From contig LLEY01000199.1 in the NCBI GenBank assembly GCA_001414485.1, positions 1 to 64,000 on the forward strand: a stretch of DNA of 64,000 nucleotides, given 5' to 3'. Shown one piece after another: positions 11,211-22,822 of the stretch. A program made the position numbers and the translations under genes. Source of the stretch: Calycina herbarum (lineage: Eukaryota > Ascomycota > Leotiomycetes > Helotiales > Pezizellaceae). Positions within the stretch are counted from its first letter, which is position 1. Each line of letters begins with the position of its first letter. The notes beneath the pieces are model-generated. The model saw only the letters and a program-made list of their open reading frames with translations. It made no database searches and was not told where the DNA came from.

Positions 11211-12388
11211 CCTGTTTGTTCTCTATCACACCATCCGTAGCCGTGGATCAAAGTTACTGTCAACTCATCTCCACGTAAAATCAACTCGAATCAGATACCG
11301 ATGGAAGTGCACGGTGAGCACGACGCTACACTTAGTGCTCTTCGTATGGAGAAATAGTCAAAGAAAGTAACATATTGACAATAACCTTATAGACTTACGA
11401 AGAGAAGAAAAAATTATGATTCTAAAACTATAGATTCATCTTGTGACAAGGTGCATCTTGGGACGGACATCAATCTTTTATTTTGAATTCATTCCATATT
11501 ATACCCAACCAGCAAACAAAATGAACACCATAGCACAGCACATTCCCCATTATTGTCATCGCTCGCAGCCTCAACCCAACCCATTCTTACAAATAATCTA
11601 AATAGGTTCCCCTCTGGTGGTGAATGACGACTTTTTCGGATGTGGTAACCTTATGTGCATAGCTTGTAAGCGAGGCAATACACCCATCCAATTAAAGTCG
11701 TCATGCACCGCAGCCAATACCATCCCTCTCCTCAACCTCTGTTCTCTCATCGCTTCTCTCCTCTACAACCCCCAAAGGTCTTCCGCTGTCAGTCTTGTAT
11801 CATTCACGACCGCGTAGACGAGGCCAGATCCGCGCCATTCAATAACCCCTACCAAGAGTCGCACGTAACAAATTGAGGCTCTTAAGGAACAATGTCCTGG
11901 CACATCACAAATTATAAGTCTAAAGTTATATCATTAAATTAATACAGTACCACTTTTAGGAATATTACACTCTTCTGGTATTCCAAGGGGTTGGCCTCCC
12001 GCTGACGTACTTAAACGGAGGTAAAAGGTCGAGTCCACGATCAAATCCGATATCGGTGAAGTGCATAGCTAGATCGGAACCCAATGACCACGCTCAAACC
12101 CTTCGTCAAGTTCGACATGAAAATTTCCTCATCTATCTATGAAATATTTATGTGTGACAATGCGATCTTTACCGTTTCCGAATGCATGGCAATCTCTCTG
12201 ACGGATCTCAATGGATCTGCTATCCAACCGAACAAGATTCAGATATCGACAATCATACATCAGTTGAGTTGCTCCCATATAACCCTTTGAACTTTGATGC
12301 TGAAGAAGTAGGTGCTGACAGGACTTGATTTCCTTGCCTCTCAAGGCATGATGCATCGAAATCTCTCCAGTCAATGAAGTTTCTTGTA
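11211..12388. other. Intergenic region, no gene seen
   Basis: This stretch holds the 3' regions of two convergent genes. Short open frames (for example 11617-11817 and 12084-12290) lack motifs and are not supported as genes. Confidence 0.5.
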
Positions 12389-13030
12389 CTAGGCAGAACA
12401 GCTAGTCCTTTCTTGTTTTCCTCCCGACCTCCATCTCTCCAACACAAACTCCACTCTTTTATCAATATCTATCAAAGTACAGGGCACCACCTCATAATCC
12501 AATCCCCACTCATCGAGACAACTACAAAACAGTCGATGGAATTGAATCCATGCCTCCCGATTCTCTGGCATCAACCGAACTCCGTCATCCAAGAGCCAAT
12601 CTGCACCAGCTTGACACACGATAACGACGGAATCTTTCATCCTCTCCTTCAATTGCAACTATTCCATGGATTGCCTCAACTGGATTGATGCCTCCTCGGT
12701 CACATACTTGCGAGTATAGACGATGGGATCGATGGCAGATCTGTCTGAGATAAACCATCCCTCACGCTCCAATACCTCGCGTTCAGCATCGAATTGAGCC
12801 TTTAAAATGAGTTCTTGTAACTGAAAAGCTCGCGAGGGGGATGTTTTGATATCTTCGGCCGTGAATTTGTGTTTTAGCAAGACGTTTCTTGCGACTTCTT
12901 TGATGACTCGGGGTTGGATTTCTGATGTGTTCTTGGCGAAGGCAGCCTCGAGGGCATTCACAAGTGTTGTCTTGCCAGTATTCTGAGCACCCACGATGTA
13001 AATATGGCGGAGAGCTCTGGAATCGGCCAT
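12389..13030 (-). pseudogene. AAA_28-type P-loop NTPase, interrupted by one in-frame stop
   Basis: ATG 13030 gives MADSRALRHIYIVGAQNTGK followed by TTLVNALEAAF: a Walker A motif GAQNTGKT. Further on, GWFISDRSAIDPIVY fits the Walker B/sensor region of the NadR/AAA_28 kinase-like family, whose members phosphorylate or bind small substrates. The frame is stopped by TAG at 12659-12661 but continues in the same frame without a gap (LQLKERMKDSVVIVCQAGAD ... ERTSCSA) to 12389, about 213 codons in all, a normal length for the family. There is no plausible intron over the stop. CAG-to-TAG (C to T) would explain it and agrees with the stops in neighbouring genes. A sequencing error or stop-codon readthrough cannot be excluded. 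The substrate is unknown. Confidence 0.75.
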
Positions 13031-13256
13031 GATTGTGATTTTCAGGTAGTTCAGGCCTATTTCCTCTGAATCTCACTTTCGACGTTTGACTTCCAATGTC
13101 GCTACGGACATATACTACCAATCATCTATCGCCAAAAAGTGGGTTGTTGTTACACAACGTCAAACTTACACGCCTTTTAACCAAGTACGAAAGGAGCAGT
13201 GTCAAGAACAACGGACTTCTTCTCGAGAAGTCGCCCTGTCCTTGAACGACACCAAA
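13031..13256. promoter_or_regulatory. Divergent promoter of NTPase and RdRP-helicase genes
   Basis: 226 bp lie between the minus-strand ATG at 13030 and the plus-strand ATG at 13257. The two genes are head to head and may be co-regulated. No specific element is identified. Confidence 0.4.
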
Positions 13257-16200
13257 ATGGCCAATGTGAACCTCAAAGCATTCCAGCAGGTGCTCCAGGA
13301 GTCAATCCAGCTTGAGGACCAGGCTTGGATATACGAGGCTCCACGTCTGCCTCTACCATCAAAAACAAATCATGAGAAGTTGATCAAGTCCATCTCTCTG
13401 ATCTCGAACAGTACTAAACATGAGATTACGCTGAGATTACAGCAGTACTCACCAAATCGAGCAATAATAGGCCGTCTAGATCAGTACATCAGCATCTCCT
13501 TCGCCGATTTCAAGCTACGAGTCCCCATACCTACCACCGATGCAGCAGAGGAGCAAAGAAGTAAGCCAGCGACAGCCCGAGAATCATCCGATTACGTTGT
13601 CAGGCTTCTTAGAACTGGCATACACCTGAATAATATTCACTACAACTTCTATGGTCACAGCAACAGTCAATTGAAGTCGCGAACATGCTTCCTCTATACT
13701 GCGCCGGCACCAGAAGTTTCGAAACTGGTTGAGGGCTTGGGTGATTTTACGAAGATGAAGACCGTCGCCAAAAAGTCCAAGCGGATTGGACTCCTGTTCT
13801 CGGTTGCCAAAACTACCATTAATCTGGACCCTTCCCGCTGTCAAGATATCCCAGATATTGAAGCCCAGGATTACATTTTTACCGATAGATGTGGGTTGGT
13901 ATCGAAACATCTCGCTCATGAGCTCTCAAGGATCTTGAAAATCGCGTTCCGAAATATCAGATACACCCCATCGGTGTTCCAAATACGATATCGTGGTTAC
14001 AAAGGTGTGCTCATGTTAGATTCACGCATGGAAATTTAGACTTGGGTGAAGTTTAGGAAGTCGATGAAGAAGTTTCATGGAGGTGATGATCATTCTTTTT
14101 CGGTTGTTGAGCATTCAAAGGTAGCTTACTCCTCTCTTCTCTATGTAATACTGAACAAGAATAACCTGATGCGTCCTTTTAGCCCTACTGTTTTGGCAAT
14201 TTGAACGATGAAGTGGTACTTTTGCTTCACTCACTTGGGATTCAAGAATCCGCTCTTCTCCGAAAGCAAGCAGAGCACCTTGAATTCCTTTCAAACGCCA
14301 CACAGCATCCGATACCAGCATTTCGCTTTCTTGCGTATACAAACAAGCCGGAGCTTGCAGAGAAAGTCTTGATCGATGGTTTTGAAACTGTACAACAAAC
14401 TGTAACCAAGCTTGTGAATTCCGAGTACGACCGGATGATCAACAAGAGAGACGAACAGAGATGCCGGATATTAATTCCAAATTCGAGGTTACTCTTTGGT
14501 ATCTGTGATGCATGGGGTGTGCTAAAGGAAGGAGAATGTGCAGTGAAAGTTACGATGGATGGAAATGGCCAACCTTACACGTTGAAAGGCATGGATGTTT
14601 TAGTCACGAGAAATCCGTGCTTATATCCAGGAGATTTGCAAAAGTTCAAGGCTGTGGAACGAGATGAACTTTCCCATCTTGTTGATTGCATCATATTCCC
14701 CACTCGTGGAATGAGACCAGCTGCTGATTTAATGTCTGGAGGGGACTTGGACGGAGATACATGTAAGTCACCAGTCTCCCTCTAATTGATAGCCTCACTA
14801 ACCATCCTCATAGTCTTCGTTTGTTGGGACAGCGATCTGATCCCAGAAAAGGTCTCCGAAGCGGCTCAGTACCCAGGCGGAAAAGAAGCTGTCACCTTCA
14901 AGCCTATTACTGATGATGATCGTCTTGTCTACTTTGCCAAATATACGAATGCCTCACTGGGAAGAGTCAAGAATCTTTACCTAGACTGGGCAAGATCCAA
15001 GGGTCCCATGTCTGCTGAGTGCCAACAATTGAATCGTCTCTTTTCGATGTGCGTTGATGGAAATCGAATCAAGGTACCCAACGATCTTGAAAGCCCCCCT
15101 CAACCTTCTCCTCTGGATCCTCCATTTATTCTCGATGTGCTGCACAATGAGGCCAAGAATATCATCCAAGCCCGTCAGACCCACGCTCTCAACTATGACG
15201 GCTTCACTTTCGATGCGATGGAGCTTCTGATAGCACGGGAAAACATGGCCATTTCAGAATTTGAACTAATCAAGCTGACATACAAATGGTGTCGAAAGAA
15301 TAGGAATGATCTCATGGACTTCCTTCACTTAGTTGACCTCAATCTCTTGACCGTCGAAGAAAAAGCTTGGACTTTGAATCAAATTCCCCCAACCTTTGAA
15401 GCTTTAAGCATGATTTTCAACGCACTCTACCAATCCAGCCTCATATCAAGCAGAGAGCTGGCACCTTTTAAGCTCAACTACCCAGGCTTGAAGTGGAAGT
15501 GTATCTATAACTCAACTCGGGACAGACTGGCAACATTCCTTGATGTCACCATAAGATCTCTGGAACTCTTTCATCGGAAGATCATCGTGATTCGAGTAGA
15601 TGAGCGACTAACTCTAGCAATATATGTGCCCCAAAAGATTGAACGGGCCGAGGAGTGCCAGGTTGACAATCGCGTCCGGCTGTTTGCATTTCCACATTCC
15701 AAAGGAGACGAGTCATCCTACCGTCTGGCTGTTCCCACCAAGAAGAACTATCGTCTTTACTGTGATAGCAACATCTTTCAGCTGTTCGAGCTGAAGCGAG
15801 GTAACTCTTGGATATTCATCACGAAAGGTGCATCGGATGATAGTAGTTACCGGAACCAAGAAAGCGCCCGCGCTTGGAGAAGAGGACGACAGGCGACTAT
15901 CGACAGCGGACAGAACTTTGATTGTAGAGCTAGCATTGCTCTTGACAAGTTTAGCAGACGATTGCAAACACATATTGGGAGGGTCAATCGAAATGGTGTC
16001 CTTGGAGCAGTATGCAATTTGGATTTTATGTCTAAAGGTATGCTAATATATGACAGGAAATATATGTCATTAGCAATAAAGATGTGAAATCGATGTTGAA
16101 TCTCGATCTTTGGTTAGAATTTGTCGATACCAACCAGGTCATGCCTCTTTTTGAGAAGAATGCGAAAGAATACAGCACTCCGAAGCTGAAAGATGTCAAC

Positions 16201-17605
16201 TGGAGCGAAGAGCCTGAACACATCAAGCAAATCGTCAAACAGAAGCTTTATACTACCTTCGATTCTGTGGATTCGGAAGACCAGTATACTGAAATTTTTG
16301 GCTGGCTATCTGAAAGAGCAGAGAATGGAATGATTCTCGATATCTTCAAGCATTTGATGGCACAATTTGTTAAAGAGGAGTGTAAGGGGATCTCCATAAT
16401 CCGGCTGCGGGCGATGGTTGCATTTCTTGGGCGAGCCCCTTTCTTATCAGCTGCCTTTTCTCGGTCAGAATCATGGGTAAAACTCCCCTTGGATCTTTAT
16501 CGCCTCCTGGAAGAATCATCGCTAGCTATTCTAAAAGCTCATATTCTCTCGGCAAATAGCATTGGGGAACTCGTGGTAGAGCCATTCAAGAAGGTTTTGT
16601 CGCAGATCGGCTCCATGTCTTTTGATAACTTCTTAGACTTGGTTGAGCTCATGTCGCTGTCTGTTCGCTCTCCTGCTATAGCTTTGGACTTGATTCTAGA
16701 TTGTCTCGAACCAGAAGCTTCCAGACTTCTCTCTGGAAATCAGGTATTGGTACAACGATTTGCACAAAATCTCTTCGGAATCGCTCTTGACCATATCGAC
16801 GAGGCAGACGAGTCGCACAGACCAGAATCTATGCTCCTAGAATTGAAGGCATCTGGATCGATGGATAGTTTCCCTGTCGTGGAGACGCGAATTAGAATTG
16901 ATGCACCCAGTGGGATGTTTAACACTTCCGACCACGTTTGTTTAACATTAGCCAATTCACCTAGTAACAATGTCACCGCGAAACCCTATTCTATGGATGC
17001 GCTCGTCAAATCAAGCCAACCAGGGTCGGCAGCATTTCGTTGCTTTCATCCTTTGCCCCAATTTCTCGAGGAATGTTCTTGGGAGATTAAGAAATGTGGA
17101 TCCTTCGTAACGTCAAAGACTATGTTTGATGCAGTTCGCAATTTCTACTCGCAAAAAGACAATTGCTGCTCAATTGCGGACAAAATTCTTGGAATTAAGA
17201 CTTTGAACGTTTCAGGCGGGGACTTTTCTGCCTATAATAGAATTGCAAGATTGAACGAAAGTCAAAACCAGGCGGTTGAGACTGCTCTTGAGTATTCACT
17301 AGTATGCTTGTGGTGCCCTCCAGGCACAGGAAAAACTCACACAATTGTCGAGATCATCAAACAGCTCCAAGCGTCAGGAAAGAGGAGAATCTTAGTCACC
17401 GCACCGACCCATAACGCGGTTGACAACGTGATAAGGAAGTACTTGGATGAGGCGGCAAAAGAGGGCCTACTTGGTGGTGCTAACCCACTGCCGCTTCGAG
17501 TGTCTACGGATGTAAGTGCCTACTCTCTTAGGACTTGTTTAATTCTAACTTCATTGGGTTCGTAAAGTTACGGGAGATCTCGTCAAGTATACCTGTGATG
17601 CAATG
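13257..17605 (+). pseudogene. RNA-dependent RNA polymerase fused to SF1 (UPF1/Hrr1-like) helicase; stop-containing and truncated
   Basis: ATG 13257 (ACCAAAATGGCC context). Exons 13257-14120, 14183-14762, 14814-16009 and 16057-17511 sum to 1,365 codons in frame. The RdRP part carries the catalytic loop MSGGDLDGDTFFVCWD (DLDGD at 14744-14758, metal-binding Asp residues intact) and RdRP blocks such as VLMLDSRM, WVKFRKSMKKF and LVTRNPCLYPGDLQKFKAV. The last exon continues without a stop into an SF1 helicase: QNQAVETAL (Q motif), CPPGTGKTHT (Walker A, 17323-17337) and TAPTHNAVDNV (motif Ia). A TAG at 14037-14039 interrupts the first exon between two conserved blocks, consistent with CAG to TAG. 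Helicase-like coding resumes at about 17558-17605 (VRKVTGDLVKYTCDAM) and then stops abruptly at AT-rich transposon DNA, so motif II (DEAG/DEAS) onward is missing. RdRPs make dsRNA for RNA silencing. In S. pombe Rdp1 works with helicase Hrr1, and in Neurospora SAD-1 works with SAD-3; here both activities sat in one polypeptide. Confidence 0.85.
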
Positions 17606-20600
17606 ATTCTAGTAGTTGTAGGTCGTAGAGTTTATAGTAGATTTAGTGTGTTTTTAGTGTGTTTTTAGTGTGTTTTTAGTGTGTTTTTAGTAGTAAGTCG
17701 TCCTCGTAGAGTGGTTTTGCTAATTATAATTCGTAGAGTTTATAATCGATTTAAGGGTTTTATAAACTAGTGGAATCGTTAATTTAAGAGAGAGGATTAG
17801 TTTAAGTATTCTATACTTAATCTAACAAGTATAACTAGTAGAGTATACTAATCTAAGAGAGAGTTCTACTTATCTAACTTTTGTAACTATATAAACGTAT
17901 AATCCTAAGAATTAGAGTATAGTAGTTCTAAGTTATCTAATCTATACGTCTACTAATTAGTATTAGTTTAACTTAGTAGTTAATAGCTTAATATAAAAAG
18001 AGTATATTATCGTTATAACTATCGTTGATATATACTAAGTATAAAGTATCTGCTCTTCTTACTAAGCGAGAAGAGTACGTAGAAGTGCTAACTACTTATA
18101 TATACTAATATTTAACGTTTACTAGTCGAAGTAGATTTAAAAGTATAAGAAGAGAAAGAAGTATAAAAGTTTAGAAAAGATCTACGTATAAGTAGTAGAG
18201 TTTTTAGTACTAAACTAGATAAGGATTAAGAGGTAGTCTTAACTGAAGTGTTTATACTAACTAGCTTAGTCGTATTAGTATTCGCTATATATAACTTAGC
18301 GTTCTAGCGTCGTTTCTTATCTAAGGCTAGAAGATCTACTACTATTTTAATAAAGTTATATTTCTAACATCTCTTAAGTATAGTAGCTAAGTTTCAGAGC
18401 TATAGTATAATCTTCTTCTATATATAAAAGAATCGTTCTAACTCTAGTATCTCTCTAAGTATATCTATACTTGAAAAGCGATCTCTAAAGTTAGTAAACG
18501 TTTCTCTAGTATAATTCTTTCTACTTATTTATAAGGTCTAGAAGATGTTCTAAGTATTCTCTATCTCGTATCCTATTAAGAAGTATAAATCTAAAAGTTT
18601 AATTATATCTTAGTAATTATAGAAAGCGATATAAAGCGACTTAGACTAGTATTAGAGCTTAAGATAGTTCCTAGCGAGTCTAGTAGTAGTTCCTTAGATA
18701 AGAGCTTTTTAAGTCGAGCTTATATTATAATAATCAGTATTTACTTAGAGTCTATTATATACTAATATCTTCTATTATCTATATATAGATAATATACTAT
18801 TATCTAAGAGTTTAATTTTTTCTATAATTTTGCTTTTTATAAATTAGAGAGAATTTAGAGTATCTTCGAGGTCGAGTAGAATTGTCTACTATTAAGAGAA
18901 GGTATTAGAGATAGAATCTCTTAAGTAAAAAGAGTCTAGTATAGAACTTAAAAGAGAAGAAGAGTTGTTATTAGATCGGGATTATTAAAAGACTTTAATT
19001 TAATTCTAGAGTTCTTTTATAATTATATTCAACTATATAAACCGATCGTTGTTATTTTAAAGTCTTTCTTCTAAGCCTTATACTATACTCTATATCTCGT
19101 TTATATTTAAAAAGTCTCGTTTATCTTTATAGTTTTAGATAGAGCTCTTTTCTTTCTAAGATCTTTTGTTTTTAAGTATATAAGTAGGATTTGTAGAGAA
19201 TTTAGAGAGAGCTCTACTAGAATCTCTTATAGGTTATTTAACGCTTTTATATAGAGCTTTAAAGAGATCTAAGGTCGCTTCTTATTCTAGTATATCGTAT
19301 ACTATTTAAGAGAGTTTAGAGATAGATTTAGAAGTCTTCTAGATAACTATATATTATCGACTATCCGAGTCTTATATAGTAATCTCTATATAGAGAGAGT
19401 TATTAGAAGTCTCGAGAATACTTAGTATATTCTACTTCTATCGACGTAGAACTGTCTACGATTTTACTAGCTAACTAATAGATATTAAACTCTAATATTA
19501 CTAGCTGTCTACGTAGTCTCTAATTACGTAGCTATTTAAGGTTATTATTTATACTAATCCGAATCTAGGCTAAATCGAATTCGAAGCAAGTACGTTAGCG
19601 CGCTTAAGTGAGATATTATAATAGGCTGTTCCTAGCTAGCTCGAATTTAGTCTTTTAATATAATAGTACGAAATAGATACTACTATAAAAGAGGTATATA
19701 GAAGTACGTTCGATAGAATAATATATATAAATACTAGGCTCTAATATAAAAGAAAAGACTAAATTAGTCTTTCTAATAGAGAGAGAGAGAGTATCTATAT
19801 ATAAGAAGTTAGATAATAATAAGATTCGAACCTAATATTTCTAAGACTCGAATACGTATTCTATCTAGTATATAATCTTAGCTAGTATATAAACTATTAT
19901 ATTTCTAAACCTAGTCTATATCTCTTCTAATACGTAACCTTAGCTATTATATAATCTAGATAATTCCTAATAACTAGCTATTATAATACTTAGTTATAAG
20001 TCTAAAGTTATAAAAGTAACTTATAAGATACTTTACTTACTCTTTTATAACTTAGTCTATAAATATTCTTAGAAAGAATAGATCTACTTCTATAATATAT
20101 CTATTAAAAAGCGATAATTATAGATAATAATAAAGTAGTATATTAGAGATAGCGAATAGTACTTATACGTATATATTAAGAAGGTTATCTTATTTAAAAA
20201 TTATACTAAATAAGAGAAGTATAGCTTAGTTTACGTCTATAAAGTACTCTTAGTTTATTTAACTATATAGTTTATATAATAACTCTAAGAATATTAAAAA
20301 GAGACTACTACTCTCTAGATATCGATTCTACTTTATAGATTAGATAAGCTAGTAGAGAAAAGTAGAGAAGTTAGAGTTTTATAATAATAAGAAGAATAAA
20401 GTAGAACGTTCTAAGTATCTTTATAAGCTTTTCTACTATTTTATAAAAGAAACTAAAAAGGAATATCGTTGTTATATATAAGAATAGAAAGCTAAGAAGT
20501 CTTATTATCGTTTTAGATAAATACTACTTTATAACTAGTTTATATAACCTAGAAAAGAGCTATATAAGAAGAACCTACGTAGCTACTTTAATAAAATAAG

Positions 20601-20721
20601 ATAAGAATAATATACTATTTTAAGTACTAGTTTAGATACTAGTTTTATAATCTTAAGTTATACTAATACTTATAAGTAAGATATTAAAAGTTAGAGATAA
20701 TATAATAATCTAAAAGTACTA
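17606..20721. other. AT-rich RIP-degraded DNA, element types not identified
   Basis: Very AT-rich, saturated with TAA and TAG in all frames, with no open frame and no recognisable domain. It abuts the broken helicase at 17605. It must hold older transposon remains, since such composition in fungi normally marks RIP-processed repeats, but no family can be named. A tRNA-like stretch near 19814-19902 is noted as a separate finding. Confidence 0.6.
17645..17688. repeat. 11-bp tandem repeat, four copies
   Basis: The unit AGTGTGTTTTT is repeated four times without change, 40 bp inside the transposon side of the helicase break. The imperfect repeats CGTAGAGTTTATA at about 17624 and 17722 flank it. 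Confidence 0.85.
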
Positions 20722-20723
20722 TA

Positions 20724-22584
20724 ACGTGGTATACTAGGACCTCGTGATTATTAGAACCTCGTGAATTTTTTCTCTACTCTACTACCTCTAACTTTAACAC
20801 GCGTTTTCTTAATAACTATCTAATAGAATCTTAAACCTAAGAAGCTCGAATTATTCTAGCTATCGAAGCTATTCGATTATCTAAACGAATAAACCGTAGT
20901 AAAGCTACGAAGCTATACAGAGTCTCTTATTCTATACTTATTAATAGAATAGCTAGTCGAACTATTCTTAGCGAACGCTGGCTAGTAAATTATAAAATAA
21001 CTATAATAGAAGAGAAGGTGATTATTTAAAATATACTTAATCTAGATATAAGAGGATTTACGCCCTAGCTAGGTAGTATAAAAGATATAGTAAATTATAT
21101 ACTCGAGTCGTATAAAGGATAACACGTTAGAAAGAACTAGGTATAACGATTTATATAACAACGTCTAGAACTAAAGACGCGTTTTAATCGCGTTTACGAT
21201 TTCTAAAAAGCCTTATATAAAGATCCTAAGCTAATTAGTACGTGGTTTCAACTAGTAGAGAATATATAGACGAAATATAGGATCTAAGACTACGATTTCT
21301 ATAACTTTAATAAGACTAGTTTTATAATAAGCGTTATCTACGTTAGAATAGTTATTATACACGCTAATCGACGTAGTAGAGACAAGGCTATCTAGCTAAG
21401 CAATCGGGAATAGGCTATAGTAATTGTCTATATTAATAGAGAGGGTTTAAGTATCCCTCTATTCTTAGTAGTTTAAGAGAAAAATCACCTTACTAGTTAG
21501 TATACTAAGAGCGGTCTTCCTAATAACTAGGTTATTAAACTAACTAGTAATAGATAGACTAATAATAAGATAGGCTTAGAATAGCTAGAATACTTTAATA
21601 AGTATACTCGTAGTTATATAAAAGAGCTATATCGAATATTAGTTCTAGATAGGTATAAGAGTTATAAATCAGTAGTATTCTAAGAGTATTATAAGTTATA
21701 TAATATTATTACTCTTTACCTACCTTCTTATTCGTCTTATCTAACCTAGCTACTCGACGTTAGGTGTTTTAGTATTCTTAAACATATATATAAGCGTTAA
21801 ATCGAGACCTTTATTAAGGCTTATATAAACTATATTACTAAGGTCGAGTTCTTTCTTACGTTTTACATAGCCTATAACTAGTTAATAATAACCTAAAACG
21901 CTAAAGCTAGGTTCTATAGAGCTAGTCTAGTATCTCTAGAACCCTAGACTATAATCTTAAAGCTTAATATTAAGTTATAGACTCTTATACCTACTAGACC
22001 CCTCTCTGCCGACGCTACCTCTTAGGTCTCCTAAACTCCTCGTAACCCTTCTAAAGCTCTTTCGTAATTAACTCTTATTAAGGATTATATTACTCGTTAC
22101 TAAGGAAGCTTACTAACACCTATTTTCTAGATAATCGCTTTATTAATAAAAGGTATAGAGCGATTAGCTTATAAGATAACCCTCTTATTAGCCGAGGTCT
22201 ATATACTTCGAATAGTAAATAAAGCTCTTAGTAAACGCCGGAGAGCTAAAAATACCTATGTCTAAGAAGGAGGTATACTTACTATAGAGGATATATAGGA
22301 CGGATTAGCTTAGAAGAATACAGAGGAGTAGGTTCAACGTAATAAGCGCTCTAGAGAGAGTAGAGAAGATAAAGGATAAATAACTTAGCAACGTTATAGT
22401 ACTTATAGAAAAACTAGTTATAATACACGGACGTGTTAAGAAGTTATAGATATATCTAGTTTATTAGATTCTAAGTAGTTTTAATTAATTTAATATATTA
22501 TAGTAGTTTTATTATATTTTAAAGTAGTAGAGTAGGAAAAAATTCACAAGGTTCTAATAATCACGAGGTCCTAGTATACTACGT
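20724..22584 (+). mobile_element. Pogo/Fot1-like DNA transposon, RIP-degraded (P1)
   Basis: 1,861 bp with terminal inverted repeats of about 48 bp. The left end starts ACGTGGTATACTAGGACCTC and the right end reads the same in reverse complement with a few C/T differences. TA duplications lie at 20722-20723 and 22585-22586. Plus-strand text with many stops retains an N-terminal helix-turn-helix (AIRLSKRINRSKATKLY), a DDE region (DYDFYNFNKT, where the family has DEDFYNFDETGF) and a late S-S-Y-L-T-x-L-L-D-V segment that matches the family PLDV motif. The subterminal motif AACCTCGTGA/GACCTCGTGA occurs twice at each end. Non-functional. Confidence 0.85.
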
Positions 22585-22822
22585 TATAGAATAACTCTTA
22601 TCTATCTACGTTTATATAGTAGAAAATATAAGAGAAATTAATAATAAACCGTAGCTTTTATTCTCTTAAATATAATTAGAAGTAATATATAAATAGCTTA
22701 AGCGTAGTAAAATAAACTAAGCTATATTAAACGATATAGATAGTTAAGCTTTTAGAAAAGTATATATAGAGATTAATAACTTTCTAAATATAATATTTAT
22801 AAGTTTTAATTTTATTTCTATA

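Noticed and set aside
16037..16087. Reading through to GMLIYDRKYMSLAIKM as the end of the RdRP gene
   Set aside because: A canonical intron 16010-16056 with branch TGCTAAT joins VNRNGVLGA to EIYVISNKDV in phase and continues the family sequence.
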